A stretch of DNA of 64,000 nt from Brettanomyces bruxellensis (lineage: Eukaryota > Ascomycota > Pichiomycetes > Pichiales > Pichiaceae). Below the pieces are notes generated by a model. That model was not told where the DNA came from and did not search any database. It was given only the letters and a program-made list of their open reading frames with translations. The stretch's first letter is position 1, and each line of letters begins with the position of its first letter. Location of the stretch: the NCBI RefSeq assembly GCF_011074885.1, contig NC_054683.1:62001-126000 (forward strand), in the 5' to 3' direction. Both the position numbers and the translations under genes were made by a program. Shown here one piece after another: positions 11,339 to 22,213 of this stretch.

Positions 11339-11856
11339 TGCTTAGTGCACGAGTTCCAGGTATTGGCAGTCCTGAAAATGTCCTTTGTGCAGGTTATTTA
11401 GACGACACCAGATCAATGCTTGTGGTCGAGGCATGAGTGGTGAGAAAAAAAATTGGAAAATAAATAACTAGCGAGGAGGAAAACAAAAAAAAAATGATTA
11501 TCCATCGAAATGGTCGTTGGCGCAGTATCCGGCATGCTGGCCCGTTTAACACCCTGTCGTTAAAGAGAGCAAAAAAAATAGTTGCGAGGAAACCGAGCTA
11601 TAAAAATAAGTCCACACAAATAAATCAAAAAAATGCACACAAAATAAATCAAAAAATCCAGCCAAGTGCATCCGTACACTGGATCAGCGTAGGCACTGCA
11701 TGCTCGCTCCCTCGCTACCCCCTATTTATTTCCCGCACTATTTATTTCTCCTGATTTCCAAATTGTACTCTAAATTTTGTGGGGAAACATGGAGTGGGAT
11801 CCAATTGATCCAATTGTGGGCTAGATAATTACATTTCATAGTTTAAAGACAAGATA
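11339..11856. other. Divergent promoter region, SEC31 / COA4
   Basis: AT-rich spacer between two divergent genes. A 12-codon upstream ORF (11789-11824, ATG to TAG) lies 32 bases before the COA4 start and would act as a uORF if transcribed. No other feature was recognised. Confidence 0.45.
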
Positions 11857-12025
11857 ATGAGAGAAGATGGAAAGGGAGTAACAGACCACAAAGCGAGTAA
11901 TGGAAGTAAGAATGATGAGAGAAATGGGGGAGCGGAAATAGAGAGAGATGGGCAAGAGAAGAGTCATAGGGAGGAACAAAAGAAGAAAGGAGAGGGGGAA
12001 GAAGAAGAAGAAGAAGAAGAAGATA

Positions 12026-12056
<31 letters not shown>

Positions 12057-12439
12057 GCCAGATGAATGGTAAGTCTACTTACTATTTTTGAAGAATTGAT
12101 CCAGCAGTTCAAATACTAACAGTATACTCTCTTCTAGGGACCAAAGAATAGAAAAAACAGGTTGTGCAAGTAAGTACAAAGAACCTTTCGCACACAAAAA
12201 TCATATAAATACTAACTTCGCCCAAAATTGGCGTTAGAGGAGAATCTGGCACTCCAGTTGTGCCATTATGACACCGGAGACTGGAGAAAATGCATTGATG
12301 AAGTAAGTTGCCTTCCACTTTTCCGTTTTTACTTCCCATACTAACATCCAAATAGATGAATGCATTCCGTAAGTGCTGGTCCGAGCACCAAAACAACGAA
12401 AGAACGCATGTTAAGGATAATGATATCTCTGATTTCTGA
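11857..12439 (+). CDS. COA4: Twin CX9C protein Coa4, cytochrome oxidase assembly (4 exons)
   Basis: Spliced by eye: exons 11857-12068, 12138-12169, 12238-12302 and 12356-12439, giving 130 residues. All three introns start GTAAGT, carry TACTAAC (12114, 12210, 12339) and end TAG. The joined core reads EWDQRIEKTGCAKENLALQ, then a conserved block to FRKCW. Its four cysteines are each separated by exactly nine residues, the coiled-coil-helix-coiled-coil-helix fold imported through Mia40. Coa4 (Cmc3) sits in the mitochondrial intermembrane space and supports complex IV assembly. The N-terminal half is unusual: charged and ending in long Glu and Asp runs encoded by GAA and GAT microsatellites (about 11999-12055). 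The first ATG of this frame was taken as the start, and the tail length may vary between strains. Confidence 0.9.
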
Positions 12440-12866
12440 ATTGGCTAGCTTAACGATAATAATGAATCATGAAAAAAATGACCGGACCGGACGGGGCACT
12501 TGTTGATCAGATAGACATGTGTAAACCATTACATCCAATTGCGTATATTCTGATGTTTGCTGCTTATTTAAGTGTCTGTAACTGTATAACTAGATGTCGT
12601 TTAAATGAACCAAGACTGGCCTGAAAAGCACATTTGAAAAAAATAAAATGAGCGAGAGCGAGAAAAACGGTTTGCTCTGCCAGAATCAGGAAAAAAATAA
12701 ATAAACCAAACAACGTACCTAAAAGCCAGATATCAGCCTTGAGAAGTATTAACAGGCAGCATTTTAGACCAGGCTCTGTATATATATCAAGCAATTAGCT
12801 GTTAGAGAAGTTGTTCAGCCGGATATTGGCAGGGAATACATATTGAGGCAATTGTGTTGGCAGAAA
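12440..12866. promoter_or_regulatory. Spacer and putative promoter of SCM3
   Basis: AT-rich. A TATATATAT string at 12779-12787 lies about 80 bases before the SCM3 ATG. The SCM3 frame is open upstream of the ATG back to a TAG at 12765 but has no other ATG there. Confidence 0.4.
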
Positions 12867-13910
12867 ATGGAGGATCAACACTTGGAGTCCCTAGAAAAGA
12901 TAAGAAAAGTATGGAAAGCCATCATAGACAAGTACTCGAACCTTCCAGAAGGCGAGCAGGGTGATGTTTTGGACCTGCGGTCCGGGGAAATTATTGAGGA
13001 CTCGGGCCATTTGCGTTCTATGAAGGATTCCACGCGTCAACGCGATAATGTGTGGAAAAGTCTATTTTTTGCAGAAGTCAAGGAGCATCAAATTAAGACC
13101 AAGGGGGGGTCAAAGGGGGCTCTGATAGCACCCAATAGGATTGATCACGGAGTGGGTGGATTGTACAATGGGATTAATTCAAAAAAACTGGCAAACATTG
13201 CAGCAAGTGGGCGGAAAGAAGCTAAAAAAGACGGAAATTCGTACAGTGAGGCTGGAAAGTCCACGAAAGGGCAATATAAGGCAGCTGGAAGAACACGAAT
13301 GGGCACGGAAATCTCGTTTCTAGAGTCAGGGGTCGATAACAGGTGTGCGAGGCACAAAGACGGGACGATTGAGTCGATTCCTATACTTACAGATTCGGAG
13401 GAAGAAGCAAGAGAAGAGCAATACTACGATGAATTGCTTCTGGAAGACCCCAACTACTTCCACTCGACGCGCCGGCTGCAGATAACGACCCGCTCGACCG
13501 TCTCCGAGACTGATAACCTCACAGTTTTGCCCGGAAAAGGCGCAAGCTCAAAAACTTACTACATGACATCTAGAGCAAGAATCAAGGAGGGAACTCCGGC
13601 CAAGGCTGTGCCGAGACCGGGTGCTGGCGATCCCAGCATGGAAGAAGACCCTCTTGTGTTCCAGAAGCCCAGATATGTGCCTGCAGAATGTCCTGGAATG
13701 CATTCTTCAAGTCCACTTTGCAGTGTAAATCCTAATGCAATTAACGTTTGCATTCTAACAGCGTCGCGAGTGCGGCGGATGCGCGCGGCTATACGGAGGA
13801 GCAACATGAAATCCGGGAATTTCAGGCTGAAAAGACTTGTGTGGAACTATTTTGTGCATTGCAAGAGACGAAAACGGCACCTGGCTGGCAAAAATGCTCT
13901 GAATTCATGA
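12867..13910 (+). CDS. SCM3: Scm3/HJURP-type centromeric histone chaperone
   Basis: 347 residues from the ATG at 12867 (MEDQHLESLEKIRKVW). Residues about 12-55 carry the Scm3 signature: RKVWKAIIDKY, then EQGDVLDLRSGEIIEDSGHL. This aligns closely with S. cerevisiae Scm3 (RKVWSNIISKY, EQGDLVDLKTGEIVEDNGH). Scm3 delivers the centromeric H3 variant Cse4/CENP-A to kinetochore chromatin. An acidic stretch (SEEEAREEQYYDE, about 175-190) and a basic C-terminus (last 60 residues, RRMRAAIRR, CKRRKRH) follow. S. cerevisiae Scm3 has about 100 residues before this block. Here almost nothing precedes it, so the Cse4-contacting N-terminal part is short, moved, or on an unseen upstream exon. Confidence 0.85.
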   Translation: MEDQHLESLEKIRKVWKAIIDKYSNLPEGEQGDVLDLRSGEIIEDSGHLRSMKDSTRQRDNVWKSLFFAEVKEHQIKTKGGSKGALIAPNRIDHGVGGLYNGINSKKLANIAASGRKEAKKDGNSYSEAGKSTKGQYKAAGRTRMGTEISFLESGVDNRCARHKDGTIESIPILTDSEEEAREEQYYDELLLEDPNYFHSTRRLQITTRSTVSETDNLTVLPGKGASSKTYYMTSRARIKEGTPAKAVPRPGAGDPSMEEDPLVFQKPRYVPAECPGMHSSSPLCSVNPNAINVCILTASRVRRMRAAIRRSNMKSGNFRLKRLVWNYFVHCKRRKRHLAGKNALNS

Positions 13911-14441
13911 AAATGTGCCTGGCATTTGCTCATGAGCGGGTTCTCTGGCATGTGCAGTCTTGGCCGTCTGGTTTTACGTAATAATGGCTTTTTGTATCTT
14001 AGTTTTAGCGATAGAATTGGTGCTTTTGGTTAGCATGTTGTAATGTATTCGAGCCCGGCCGTGAGAGTCTTGCCGGATACTGCCTGGTAGCTTTGTTCGG
14101 CAAGCGCAAGCGCTGCTCATTGCTTTTTTTTTTCACTTTTTTTTTTACCCCAGCTTTATTTTTCGAGTAACTCGAGTAATTCTAGAAATTTCCCTATCGA
14201 TGCCTTGCATGATATATAAAGGAAGCAGGCTCCCCCAGTTTTCCCCAAAGTCAAAGAGGGATTTGAGTGCTTTCAAGGAATATCGAGGAATTTTGAGGTA
14301 TTTTGTTAGAGGCATCATCCATATCAACAGCAGTGATTGGTTGCAATTTAATTGATTTAAAGGTAAAGCTACCACAGTGTATATTGAGCAGCTGAAATAA
14401 TCATTCACAGGAATATATAAATTCGATTCACGTTTTAAAAG
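13911..14441. other. Spacer SCM3 to CPR6, contains CPR6 promoter
   Basis: AT-rich spacer with runs of T near 14125-14150 and a heat-shock element at 14180. No gene; the minus-strand frame at 14145-14408 is not convincing. Confidence 0.5.
14180..14192. promoter_or_regulatory. Perfect three-unit heat-shock element upstream of CPR6
   Basis: TTC at 14180-14182, GAA at 14185-14187 and TTC at 14190-14192, each separated by two bases, form a canonical inverted HSE. It lies about 250 bases upstream of the CPR6 start. CPR6 is an Hsf1 target in S. cerevisiae, so heat induction is the likely role. Confidence 0.75.
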
Positions 14442-15578
14442 ATGTCAACAGAAGAAAAAAAGGAGGAGACTAGCACTCCAGTTGAGGAAACCCCTATCAA
14501 GGAGGACCCATCAAAGAGGACCAAGGTGTATTTTGACATCACGATTGGAGGCGAGAAGGCAGGAAGAATCGCAATGGAATTATTCGATGATATAGTTCCA
14601 AAGACTGCGGAGAACTTCAAAGAACTCAGCACAGGAGAGAAGGGATTCGGATACAAGGGATGCACATTCCATAGGGTGATCAAGAGCTTCATGATCCAAG
14701 GTGGAGACTTCACGAATCACAATGGAACAGGTGGAAAGTCGATCTATGGTGAAAAGTTCGAGGATGAGAACTTCCAGCTGAAACACGACAAACCATTTCT
14801 TCTCTCGATGGCCAATGCCGGGAAGAACACCAACGGTTCGCAGTTCTTCATTACGACTGTGCCCACTCCACATTTGAACGGCAAGCATGTCGTCTTTGGT
14901 CACGTGATAGCAGGAAAGTCGGTTGTTCGTAAAATTGAGCGCCAGGAAACGGATAAATCCGACAAGCCTTTGCAGGATTGCGTGATTTCAGATTGCGGAT
15001 TGCTCAAGGAGGGTGATCCGGTTGCTTTTGTTGATGAGACCGGTGATAAGTACGAGGATTCTCTTGAAGATGAGTCCTCAGTTGACAAAAAGGACCCGCA
15101 GAGTGTTTTTTCGGCCGTCAAGACAATCAAGCAGTACGGGACAGATAGCTACAAGAAGGGAAACTTGAAGCTGGCCCTTGAGAAGTATGAGAAGGCGGCC
15201 AGATACTTGGAGAGCTTCCTTCCAGACGATATGCCAAAGGAGAAGATCACGGAATTGTGGCAGTTGAAGGCCTCGTGCTACCTAAACTGTTCTTTGATGG
15301 CGTTGAAGTCGAAGGATGCGAAAAGTGTGCTCAAATTCTCGAAGAAGGCGCTTGAATGTGAGCAGCTTACGGAGAAATCAAAGGCTAAGGCTTTGTACAG
15401 AAGAGCTATGGGACATCTTCTTGGTCATAATGAAGAAGATGCAATTACAGACTTCGAGGCAGCAAAGAAGATGTGTCCGGGTGATGCGGGTGTGTCTAGA
15501 GGTTTGTTGAAGGCCAAGCAGGGTTTAAAAGCCAGAAGAGAGAAGGAAAGAGCTGCTTTCAGCAAGGCTTTCCAGTGA
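14442..15578 (+). CDS. CPR6: Cyclophilin-40 peptidyl-prolyl isomerase, Hsp90 co-chaperone
   Basis: 378 residues, close to S. cerevisiae Cpr6 (371). Residues about 28-195 are the cyclophilin domain: [15 protein letters not shown] holds the catalytic Arg, and [16 protein letters not shown] and GKHVVFGHV are core blocks. The position of the cyclosporin-contacting Trp of CypA is His here ([11 protein letters not shown]), as in other Cyp40 proteins. Residues about 220-365 form TPR repeats that bind the MEEVD tail of Hsp90. The protein is cytosolic, isomerises prolyl bonds and tunes the Hsp90 ATPase cycle. The N-terminal 25 residues are a charged extension. The ATG lies in a standard A-rich leader. 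Confidence 0.95.
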   Translation: MSTEEKKEETSTPVEETPIKEDPSKRTKVYFDITIGGEKAGRIAMELFDDIVPKTAENFKELSTGEKGFGYKGCTFHRVIKSFMIQGGDFTNHNGTGGKSIYGEKFEDENFQLKHDKPFLLSMANAGKNTNGSQFFITTVPTPHLNGKHVVFGHVIAGKSVVRKIERQETDKSDKPLQDCVISDCGLLKEGDPVAFVDETGDKYEDSLEDESSVDKKDPQSVFSAVKTIKQYGTDSYKKGNLKLALEKYEKAARYLESFLPDDMPKEKITELWQLKASCYLNCSLMALKSKDAKSVLKFSKKALECEQLTEKSKAKALYRRAMGHLLGHNEEDAITDFEAAKKMCPGDAGVSRGLLKAKQGLKARREKERAAFSKAFQ

Positions 15579-15629
15579 TGGGGGGCTATGTAAACTACAT
15601 TTTGAATGTGTTAATATGTAAACTGTGTT

Positions 15630-15835
15630 GATGTAGTATTAGGTTAATAAGTACTAGGTTAATAAGTATTAGTTTAATAAGTACTAGGTTGATGTAGTAC
15701 TAGGTTAATTAATACTAGGTTAATAAGTATTAGTTTAATAAGTACTAGGTTAATAAGTATGAGTTTAATAAATACTATGTCAATAAATACTAGGTTAATA
15801 AGTAAACTATGTTGGTGTAGTACTAGTTTATTAAC
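15630..15835. repeat. 15-base tandem repeat 3' of CPR6
   Basis: About 13 imperfect copies of TTAATAAGTACTAGG, starting about 50 bases after the CPR6 stop. Confidence 0.85.
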
Positions 15836-16279
15836 TATACTAGTTAAAGTGCATTAATGTAGTTGAGACTGTGTGTATAATCATGACCAAAACCATCCCT
15901 CAAATGACGCTTACGTAAGCAGAAAAGTTTGACGAGTGGCGACGATTTTTCACGGCGGAAAAAAGTAGCGAAAAAAAATAAAACATGCAAGTAAAGGTTT
16001 AAAAGAAACAACAAGGGCACAGTTAACTCTTTCTCAAGTAAGCACATTTTAGGTGATTTTGAGGCGGATAGTGTGCATATTATCTGCTTATAAACTAGGT
16101 ACCGGAGGCATTGCCAGGCAAACACATACGAAGGAGAGCGTATTGATTCAAAGGCTTAAGCATCAGTACAAGCAGGCGATATAATTGTAGCTGATATTGA
16201 GAGAACAGCAGCGATTGTTTAGCGAAGGCCTTTTCAGTCTTTTAGTTGATTAGTAAGGTTAAGCGAGGTGATTTAGACA

Positions 16280-16425
16280 TAGAGAGAGAAAGAGAGAGAA
16301 GAAAAAGAAAGAAAGAAAGAGAAAGAGAAGACAGATAGAAGAAAAAGAAAGAAAGAAAGAGAAAGAGAAGACAGATAGAAAAAGATAGGTAAAGAAAGAA
16401 ACAGACAGATAGATACAGACAGAGT
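16280..16425. repeat. Purine-rich GAAA tract with 40-base direct duplication
   Basis: The plus strand is almost wholly A and G. Two identical 40-base copies abut at 16298-16337 and 16338-16377. The tract lies about 250 bases upstream of RPB1 and may be part of its promoter or leader. Confidence 0.8.
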
Positions 16426-16669
16426 TAACGCCTGGAAATAAGGTATTGCTAGTGAAAAGCGTTGAAATTAAAGCCCTAGAAGAAAGGAGTGAATTTAGAA
16501 TAGGGTATTTGTTAATTGTTGTTAAGCCATAGCAGGCAGAGCGAGCGAAAGCAAGTGCGAAAAATCCAATCAAAAATAATCAAAAATAATCAAAAAAGTG
16601 AAAGCAAAAAAAGCAAAAAAAAAGCAAAAAATTCTAAGCAAAAAATTAATCCAAAATTAATCCAAAACT

Positions 16670-19600
16670 ATGAGCAAGTTCGAATATTCAAGCGCACCGC
16701 TAAGAACAGTGCAGGAAATCCAGTTTGGGCTCTTGTCGCCAGAAGAAATTAGGGCAATCTCGGTGGCCAAAGTGGAGTACCCCGAGATTATGGACCCGGT
16801 GACGATGAAGCCACGGATGGGGGGCTTGAACGACCCGCGGCTGGGGTCGATCGACCGCAACTTCAAGTGCCAGACGTGTGGCGAGGACATGAAGGAGTGC
16901 CCGGGCCACTTCGGGCACATCGAGTTGGCAAAGCCGGTGTTCCACATCGGGTTCATGCCGAAGATCAAGAAGCTGTGCGAGTGCGTGTGCATGAACTGTG
17001 GTAAGCTGCTATTGGACGAGCACACGAATCCGCACTTTGCCGCGGCGATCAAGATAAGGGACCCGAAGAAGCGGTTCCAGGCGGTGTGGAACTTGTGCAA
17101 GACGAAGATGGTGTGTGAGGTGGATCCGGGGGAGGATGAGGAAAGTGACCAAATGGCCAAAGGCTCCTCCCACTTCCACCGGGGCGGCTGCGGCAGCATC
17201 CAGCCCACCATCCGCAAGGACGGGTTGAAGCTGTGGGGCACGTGGCGGCGGACGAGCGTTGACGACGACACGGAACAGATCGAGAGGCGGCAGGTGCACG
17301 CGGAGGAGGTGTTAGATGTGTTCCGGCACATCTCGGCCGCGGACTGCGAGAAGCTCGGGTTCAGCAACGAGTGGGCCCGGCCCGAGTGGATGATCTTGAC
17401 GGTGTTGCCCGTCCCGCCTCCTCCCGTGAGGCCGTCGGTCGCGTTTACCGACTCGAAGCGGTCCGAGGACGACTTGACGTACAAGTTGGCGGACATCCTG
17501 AAGGCCAACATCAACGTGCAGAAGTTCCAGATGGACGGGTCGCCACAGCACGTGATCAACGAGTTCGAGGCGCTCTTGCAGTACCATGTGGCGACATACA
17601 TGGACAACGACATCGCCGGGCAGCCCCAGGCGTTGCAGAAAAGCGGCCGGCCGATCAAGTCGATCCGGGCGCGGCTCAGGGGCAAGGAGGGCCGGCTCAG
17701 GGGCAACTTGATGGGCAAGCGGGTGGACTTCTCGGCGCGGTCGGTGATCTCCGGTGACCCGAACATCGAGTTGGACCAGGTGGGCGTGCCGCGCACAGTG
17801 GCACAAACCCTGACGTACCCGGAGGTGGTGACGCCGTACAACATCGGGCAGTTGACGCAGCTGGTGCGGAACGGGCCGAACCAGTACCCGGGGGCCCGGT
17901 ACGTGATCCGGGACTCGGGCGAACGTATCGACCTCCGGTTCAACAAGCGGGCAGGCGACATCCAGTTGCAGTACGGCTGGAAAGTCGAGCGGCACTTGAT
18001 GGACGGCGACCCGGTGCTCTTCAACCGGCAGCCCTCGCTCCACAAGATGTCCATGATGTGCCACAAGGTCCGCGTGATGCCGTTCTCGACGTTCCGGATC
18101 AACTTGTCCGTCACCACTCCTTACAACGCTGATTTCGACGGTGACGAGATGAACATGCACGTGCCACAGTCGTACGAGACGAAGGCGGAACTCGAGGAGA
18201 TCTGTGCCGTGCCCCGGCAGATCGTGTCGCCGCAGTCCAACAAGCCGGTCATGGGCATCGTGCAGGACACTTTGGTGGGAGTTCGCAAGATGACGCTCCG
18301 TGACAGCTTTGTGGCCTACGACCAGCTCATGAACATGTGCTTCTGGAACCCGGGCTGGGACGGCGTGGTTCCGCAGCCGGCCGTGCTCAAACCGCGGCCG
18401 TTATGGACGGGTAAGCAGGTGTTCTCGCTCACGATTCCGCGGGGCATCTTCCTGCAGCGGGTGGACGGACCGCCGCTTTCTCCGCGGGATTCCGGCATGC
18501 TCATCCGCAACGGCGACGTGATGTTCGGTGTGGTCAACAAGGCCACCGTGGGCACGTCCTCGGGCGGGTTGATCCACACATGCATGCGTGAAAAGGGCCC
18601 CCGGGAGTGTGCCCGGATGATCGGCAGCATCCAGAAGGTGTGCAACTACTGGCTCCTCCACAACGGATTCTCGATCGGTATCGGGGACGCAATCGCCGAC
18701 CCGGACACGATGAAGACCATCACGAAGACCATCGCCACGGCCAAGGACCAGGTGCAAGGTGTGATTGCCGACGCACAGGCCAACCGGCTGCAGCCGGAGC
18801 CCGGCATGACGGTGCGTGAGTCGTTCGAGCAGAAGGTGTCGAAGATTTTGAACGAGGCCCGAGATGCCGCCGGTAAGTCCGCCGAGACCTCGTTGAAGGA
18901 CTCCAACAACGTCAAGCAGATGGTCACTGCGGGATCCAAGGGCTCCTACATCAACATCTCGCAGATGTCGGCATGTGTGGGCCAGCAGATCGTCGAGGGC
19001 CGTCGAATCTACTTCGGCTTCGCGGACCGGTCCTTGCCCCACTTCACCAAGGACGACTACTCCGCCGAGTCCAAGGGCTTCGTGGAGAACTCGTACTTGC
19101 GGGGTTTAACGCCACAGGAGTTGTTTTTCCACGCCATGGCCGGCCGTGAAGGGTTGATTGACACCGCTGTCAAGACCGCAGAGACCGGCTACATCCAGCG
19201 GAGGTTGGTCAAGGCCTTGGAGGACATCATGGTGCAGTACGACGGCACCACGCGCAACTCCTTGGGCGATGTCATCCAGTTCCTGTACGGCGAGGACGGG
19301 CTGGACGCCACGCAGGTCGAGAAGCAGACCATCGACACGATCGGGGGGTCGACGGCTGCGTTCGAACGGCGGTACCTGGACAACTCAGAGGTGGATGACG
19401 CCGTCCAGAGGGCCCGCGATGCCGAATACAGCCAGCTCTGCGCGGACCGCGCGTTCCTCCGGAAAGTCGTCTTCCCGACGGGTGACGACGCCTGGCCGTT
19501 GCCCGTCAACATCCGCCGGATCGTCCAGAACGCCCAGCAGATCTTCCACGTGGACCGTGCGCGCTCCAGCGACCTCACGGTGCCGGAAGTCGTGCGACGG

Positions 19601-21958
19601 GTCGCGGTGCTATGTCACGACAAGCTGCCTGTTGTGCGTGGCTCCGGTGGCTGCCTCGACCAGGCCCAGCAGAACGCCACCTACCTCTTCCAGTGCCTCG
19701 TTCGGTCGCGACTCGCCTCCAAGCGTGTGCTGCACGAGTTCCGGCTCAACCGTGACGCGTTCGACTGGGTGCTTGGCATGGTCGAGCAGCAGTTTGCCAA
19801 GTCCTTGGTCAACCCGGGCGAGATGGTCGGTGTGATTGCCGCCCAGTCGATCGGCGAGCCCGCCACGCAGATGACCTTGAACACGTTCCACTATGCCGGT
19901 GTGTCATCCAAGAACGTGACCCTCGGAGTGCCCCGGTTGAAGGAGATTTTGAACGTGGCAAAGAACATCAAGACACCTGCCTTGACGGTGTACTTGGACG
20001 AACACGTGGCCTTTGACATCGAGCGCGCGAAGTCCATCCAGTCGGCCATCGAGCACACGACGCTGAAGAACGTGACGGCAGTCACGGAGATCTACTACGA
20101 CCCAGACCCCAAGTCGACGGTCATCGACGCCGATATCGACACCGTCGAGGCGTACTTCGCGATCCCGGACGAAAAGGTCGAGGAGAACTTGCACCGGCAG
20201 TCGCCCTGGCTGCTCCGGCTGCAGCTGGACCGTGCCAAGATGCTCGACAAGCAGCTCACCATGAGCCAGGTGGCCGGCCGCATCACCGACAGCTTCGGCG
20301 ACGACTTGTTCGTCATCTGGTCCGAGGACAACGCCGAGAACTTGGTCATCCGGTGCCGGATCATGCGTGAGGACAAGCCTGCCGATGCAGACGCCGCCGA
20401 TGCGGATGCAGAGGACACCGAGGACGGCCTTTTGAAGGCCTTGGAGTCGCAGATGCTCGAGTCCATCACGCTCGGCGGCATTACGGGCATCTCGCGGGTC
20501 TTCATGATGAAGTACGACAAGACTTACATCGACTCCTCGGGCGACTTCGCGAAGAAGAAGGAGTGGGTCTTGGAGACCGACGGAATCAATCTGTCCGACG
20601 TCATTGCCGTCGACGGGGTCGACCCGACGAGGACCTACTCTAACTCATTCGTCGAGATCTTGTCCGTGCTCGGTATCGAGGCTGCTCGCCGCGCCTTGTA
20701 CAAGGAGATCCTCAACGTCATTGCTTTCGACGGTTCCTACGTCAACTACCGCCACTTGGCCTTGTTGGTTGACTTGATGACCTACAAGGGCCACTTGATT
20801 GCCATCTCCCGGCACGGTTTCAACCGAAACGAGACGGGTGCGCTCATGAGATGCACCTTTGAGGAGACTGTCGAGATTCTTTTCGAGGCCGGTGCCTCAG
20901 CCGAGCTCGATACATGCGATGGTGTCTCTCAGAACGTCATCTTGGGCCAGATGGCGCCTGTTGGAACCGGCTCTTTCCAGCTTTACCTCGATCAGGACAA
21001 GTTGGCCACCTTGCCGTCCGACATATCCTCTGCCCAGCTTCCTGCCAGTGCTGAGGATGGCGTTCAGGGTGAAGTCCAGGCAGAAGTTGCTGGTTCCGCC
21101 ACTCCTTACCAGCCGGAAGAGTTCACAGACGACTTTGTCCACGTCGACAACACCGACAAGGTTGCTTTCTCGCCTATGATCACCTCCAGTGCCAGCGACG
21201 ACAAGAGCGGTGGATTCACCGAGTATGGAATGTCCCCTGGGTATTCTGCGACCTCGCCAACGTATTCTGCGACCTCGCCTACGTATTCGCCTACATCTCC
21301 ATCATATTCGCCAACTTCACCTTCATACTCTCCAACTTCACCTTCATACTCTCCTACATCTCCATCATATTCGCCAACTTCACCTTCATACTCTCCTACA
21401 TCTCCATCTTATTCACCTACGTCTCCATCTTATTCACCTACTTCACCTTCTTATTCACCAACTTCACCTTCTTATTCACCAACTTCACCTTCATACTCGC
21501 CAACATCTCCATCTTACTCACCTACATCTCCATCTTACTCACCTACATCCCCATCTTACTCACCTACATCCCCATCTTACTCACCTACATCCCCATCTTA
21601 CTCACCTACATCCCCATCTTACTCTCCAACATCTCCATCCTATTCACCAACATCTCCATCTTATTCACCAACATCTCCATCCTATTCACCAACTTCCCCT
21701 TCTTACTCCCCAACTTCACCTTCCTACTCTCCAACTTCACCTCAATATTCACCAACCTCACCTCAATACTCCCCTACATCTCCCCAATACTCTCCAACTT
21801 CTCCCCAATACTCCCCAACTTCTCCCCAATACTCCCCAACTTCACCCCAATACTCCCCTACTTCACCCCAATACTCCCCTACTTCTCCTCAGTACTCTCC
21901 AACTTCTCCTCAATACAGCCCAGGTGACGCTGCAAAGGATAAGTCCGAGAAAAAGTGA
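16670..21958 (+). CDS. RPB1: RNA polymerase II largest subunit
   Basis: 1762 residues, one exon. The N-terminal zinc clamp ([17 protein letters not shown], then [16 protein letters not shown]) is followed by the catalytic loop [12 protein letters not shown] at about residue 486, with Mg-binding Asp 488, 490 and 492. The bridge helix ([20 protein letters not shown], about 815) and trigger loop ([18 protein letters not shown], about 1060-1080) are intact. The C-terminal domain starts near residue 1525. The body uses mostly G/C-ending codons, while the CTD uses A/T-ending codons. The long antisense frames within the gene are by-products of that bias. The product forms the active site of Pol II, and the CTD recruits capping, splicing and termination factors when phosphorylated. 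Confidence 0.99.
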   Translation: MSKFEYSSAPLRTVQEIQFGLLSPEEIRAISVAKVEYPEIMDPVTMKPRMGGLNDPRLGSIDRNFKCQTCGEDMKECPGHFGHIELAKPVFHIGFMPKIKKLCECVCMNCGKLLLDEHTNPHFAAAIKIRDPKKRFQAVWNLCKTKMVCEVDPGEDEESDQMAKGSSHFHRGGCGSIQPTIRKDGLKLWGTWRRTSVDDDTEQIERRQVHAEEVLDVFRHISAADCEKLGFSNEWARPEWMILTVLPVPPPPVRPSVAFTDSKRSEDDLTYKLADILKANINVQKFQMDGSPQHVINEFEALLQYHVATYMDNDIAGQPQALQKSGRPIKSIRARLRGKEGRLRGNLMGKRVDFSARSVISGDPNIELDQVGVPRTVAQTLTYPEVVTPYNIGQLTQLVRNGPNQYPGARYVIRDSGERIDLRFNKRAGDIQLQYGWKVERHLMDGDPVLFNRQPSLHKMSMMCHKVRVMPFSTFRINLSVTTPYNADFDGDEMNMHVPQSYETKAELEEICAVPRQIVSPQSNKPVMGIVQDTLVGVRKMTLRDSFVAYDQLMNMCFWNPGWDGVVPQPAVLKPRPLWTGKQVFSLTIPRGIFLQRVDGPPLSPRDSGMLIRNGDVMFGVVNKATVGTSSGGLIHTCMREKGPRECARMIGSIQKVCNYWLLHNGFSIGIGDAIADPDTMKTITKTIATAKDQVQGVIADAQANRLQPEPGMTVRESFEQKVSKILNEARDAAGKSAETSLKDSNNVKQMVTAGSKGSYINISQMSACVGQQIVEGRRIYFGFADRSLPHFTKDDYSAESKGFVENSYLRGLTPQELFFHAMAGREGLIDTAVKTAETGYIQRRLVKALEDIMVQYDGTTRNSLGDVIQFLYGEDGLDATQVEKQTIDTIGGSTAAFERRYLDNSEVDDAVQRARDAEYSQLCADRAFLRKVVFPTGDDAWPLPVNIRRIVQNAQQIFHVDRARSSDLTVPEVVRRVAVLCHDKLPVVRGSGGCLDQAQQNATYLFQCLVRSRLASKRVLHEFRLNRDAFDWVLGMVEQQFAKSLVNPGEMVGVIAAQSIGEPATQMTLNTFHYAGVSSKNVTLGVPRLKEILNVAKNIKTPALTVYLDEHVAFDIERAKSIQSAIEHTTLKNVTAVTEIYYDPDPKSTVIDADIDTVEAYFAIPDEKVEENLHRQSPWLLRLQLDRAKMLDKQLTMSQVAGRITDSFGDDLFVIWSEDNAENLVIRCRIMREDKPADADAADADAEDTEDGLLKALESQMLESITLGGITGISRVFMMKYDKTYIDSSGDFAKKKEWVLETDGINLSDVIAVDGVDPTRTYSNSFVEILSVLGIEAARRALYKEILNVIAFDGSYVNYRHLALLVDLMTYKGHLIAISRHGFNRNETGALMRCTFEETVEILFEAGASAELDTCDGVSQNVILGQMAPVGTGSFQLYLDQDKLATLPSDISSAQLPASAEDGVQGEVQAEVAGSATPYQPEEFTDDFVHVDNTDKVAFSPMITSSASDDKSGGFTEYGMSPGYSATSPTYSATSPTYSPTSPSYSPTSPSYSPTSPSYSPTSPSYSPTSPSYSPTSPSYSPTSPSYSPTSPSYSPTSPSYSPTSPSYSPTSPSYSPTSPSYSPTSPSYSPTSPSYSPTSPSYSPTSPSYSPTSPSYSPTSPSYSPTSPSYSPTSPSYSPTSPSYSPTSPQYSPTSPQYSPTSPQYSPTSPQYSPTSPQYSPTSPQYSPTSPQYSPTSPQYSPTSPQYSPGDAAKDKSEKK
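21242..21913 (+). repeat. RPB1 CTD: 32 heptad repeats
   Basis: Exactly 32 codon heptads of 21 bases. Copies 1-2 read YSATSPT, copies 3-23 are consensus YSPTSPS, and copies 24-32 are YSPTSPQ. The end is [15 protein letters not shown]. cerevisiae has about 26 repeats. Several neighbouring copies are identical at DNA level (15-18), a sign of recent duplication. Confidence 0.97.
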
Positions 21959-22149
21959 TTGCACCCAAGTAGAGCTAGAGAATGAGGCATTTCTCTTTTG
22001 TTTGTTTTGCTTTGTTTCATACAAGTTTGTACATTTAATGTTGCTTTTGCATGTTAACGCCTGTAGCCCATATCCTATTTATAGAGTATTCATCGAATGC
22101 TAAACGTACTTCTAAATACCTACTTTTTACACCTTTTACACCTTCAACA

Positions 22150-22213
22150 CTTTCTACACTTTCTACACTTTCTACACTTTCTACACTTTCTACACTTTCT
22201 ACACTTTCTACTA
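22150..22213. repeat. 9-base tandem repeat (TTTCTACAC)n
   Basis: Seven near-perfect copies about 190 bases after the RPB1 stop. Since nine is a multiple of three, all frames stay open across it, which makes spurious small ORFs. Confidence 0.9.

Larger units (their letters stand above)
15579..16669. other. Spacer CPR6 to RPB1
   Basis: No gene. It holds a 15-base tandem repeat (15630-15835), then a purine-rich RPB1 leader with a 40-base duplication. Short A-rich repeats built on TCAAAAATAA and AAGCAAAAAA precede the RPB1 ATG. Confidence 0.6.

Noticed and set aside
16657..18160. Long antisense frames (486 and 282 codons) opposite RPB1
   Set aside because: They mirror the GC-ending codon bias of RPB1, contain no recognisable domain, and the sense strand is certain.
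21189..22103. 304-codon plus-strand frame rich in His and Leu
   Set aside because: Out-of-frame reading of the CTD repeats; a 21-base repeat keeps all three frames open.
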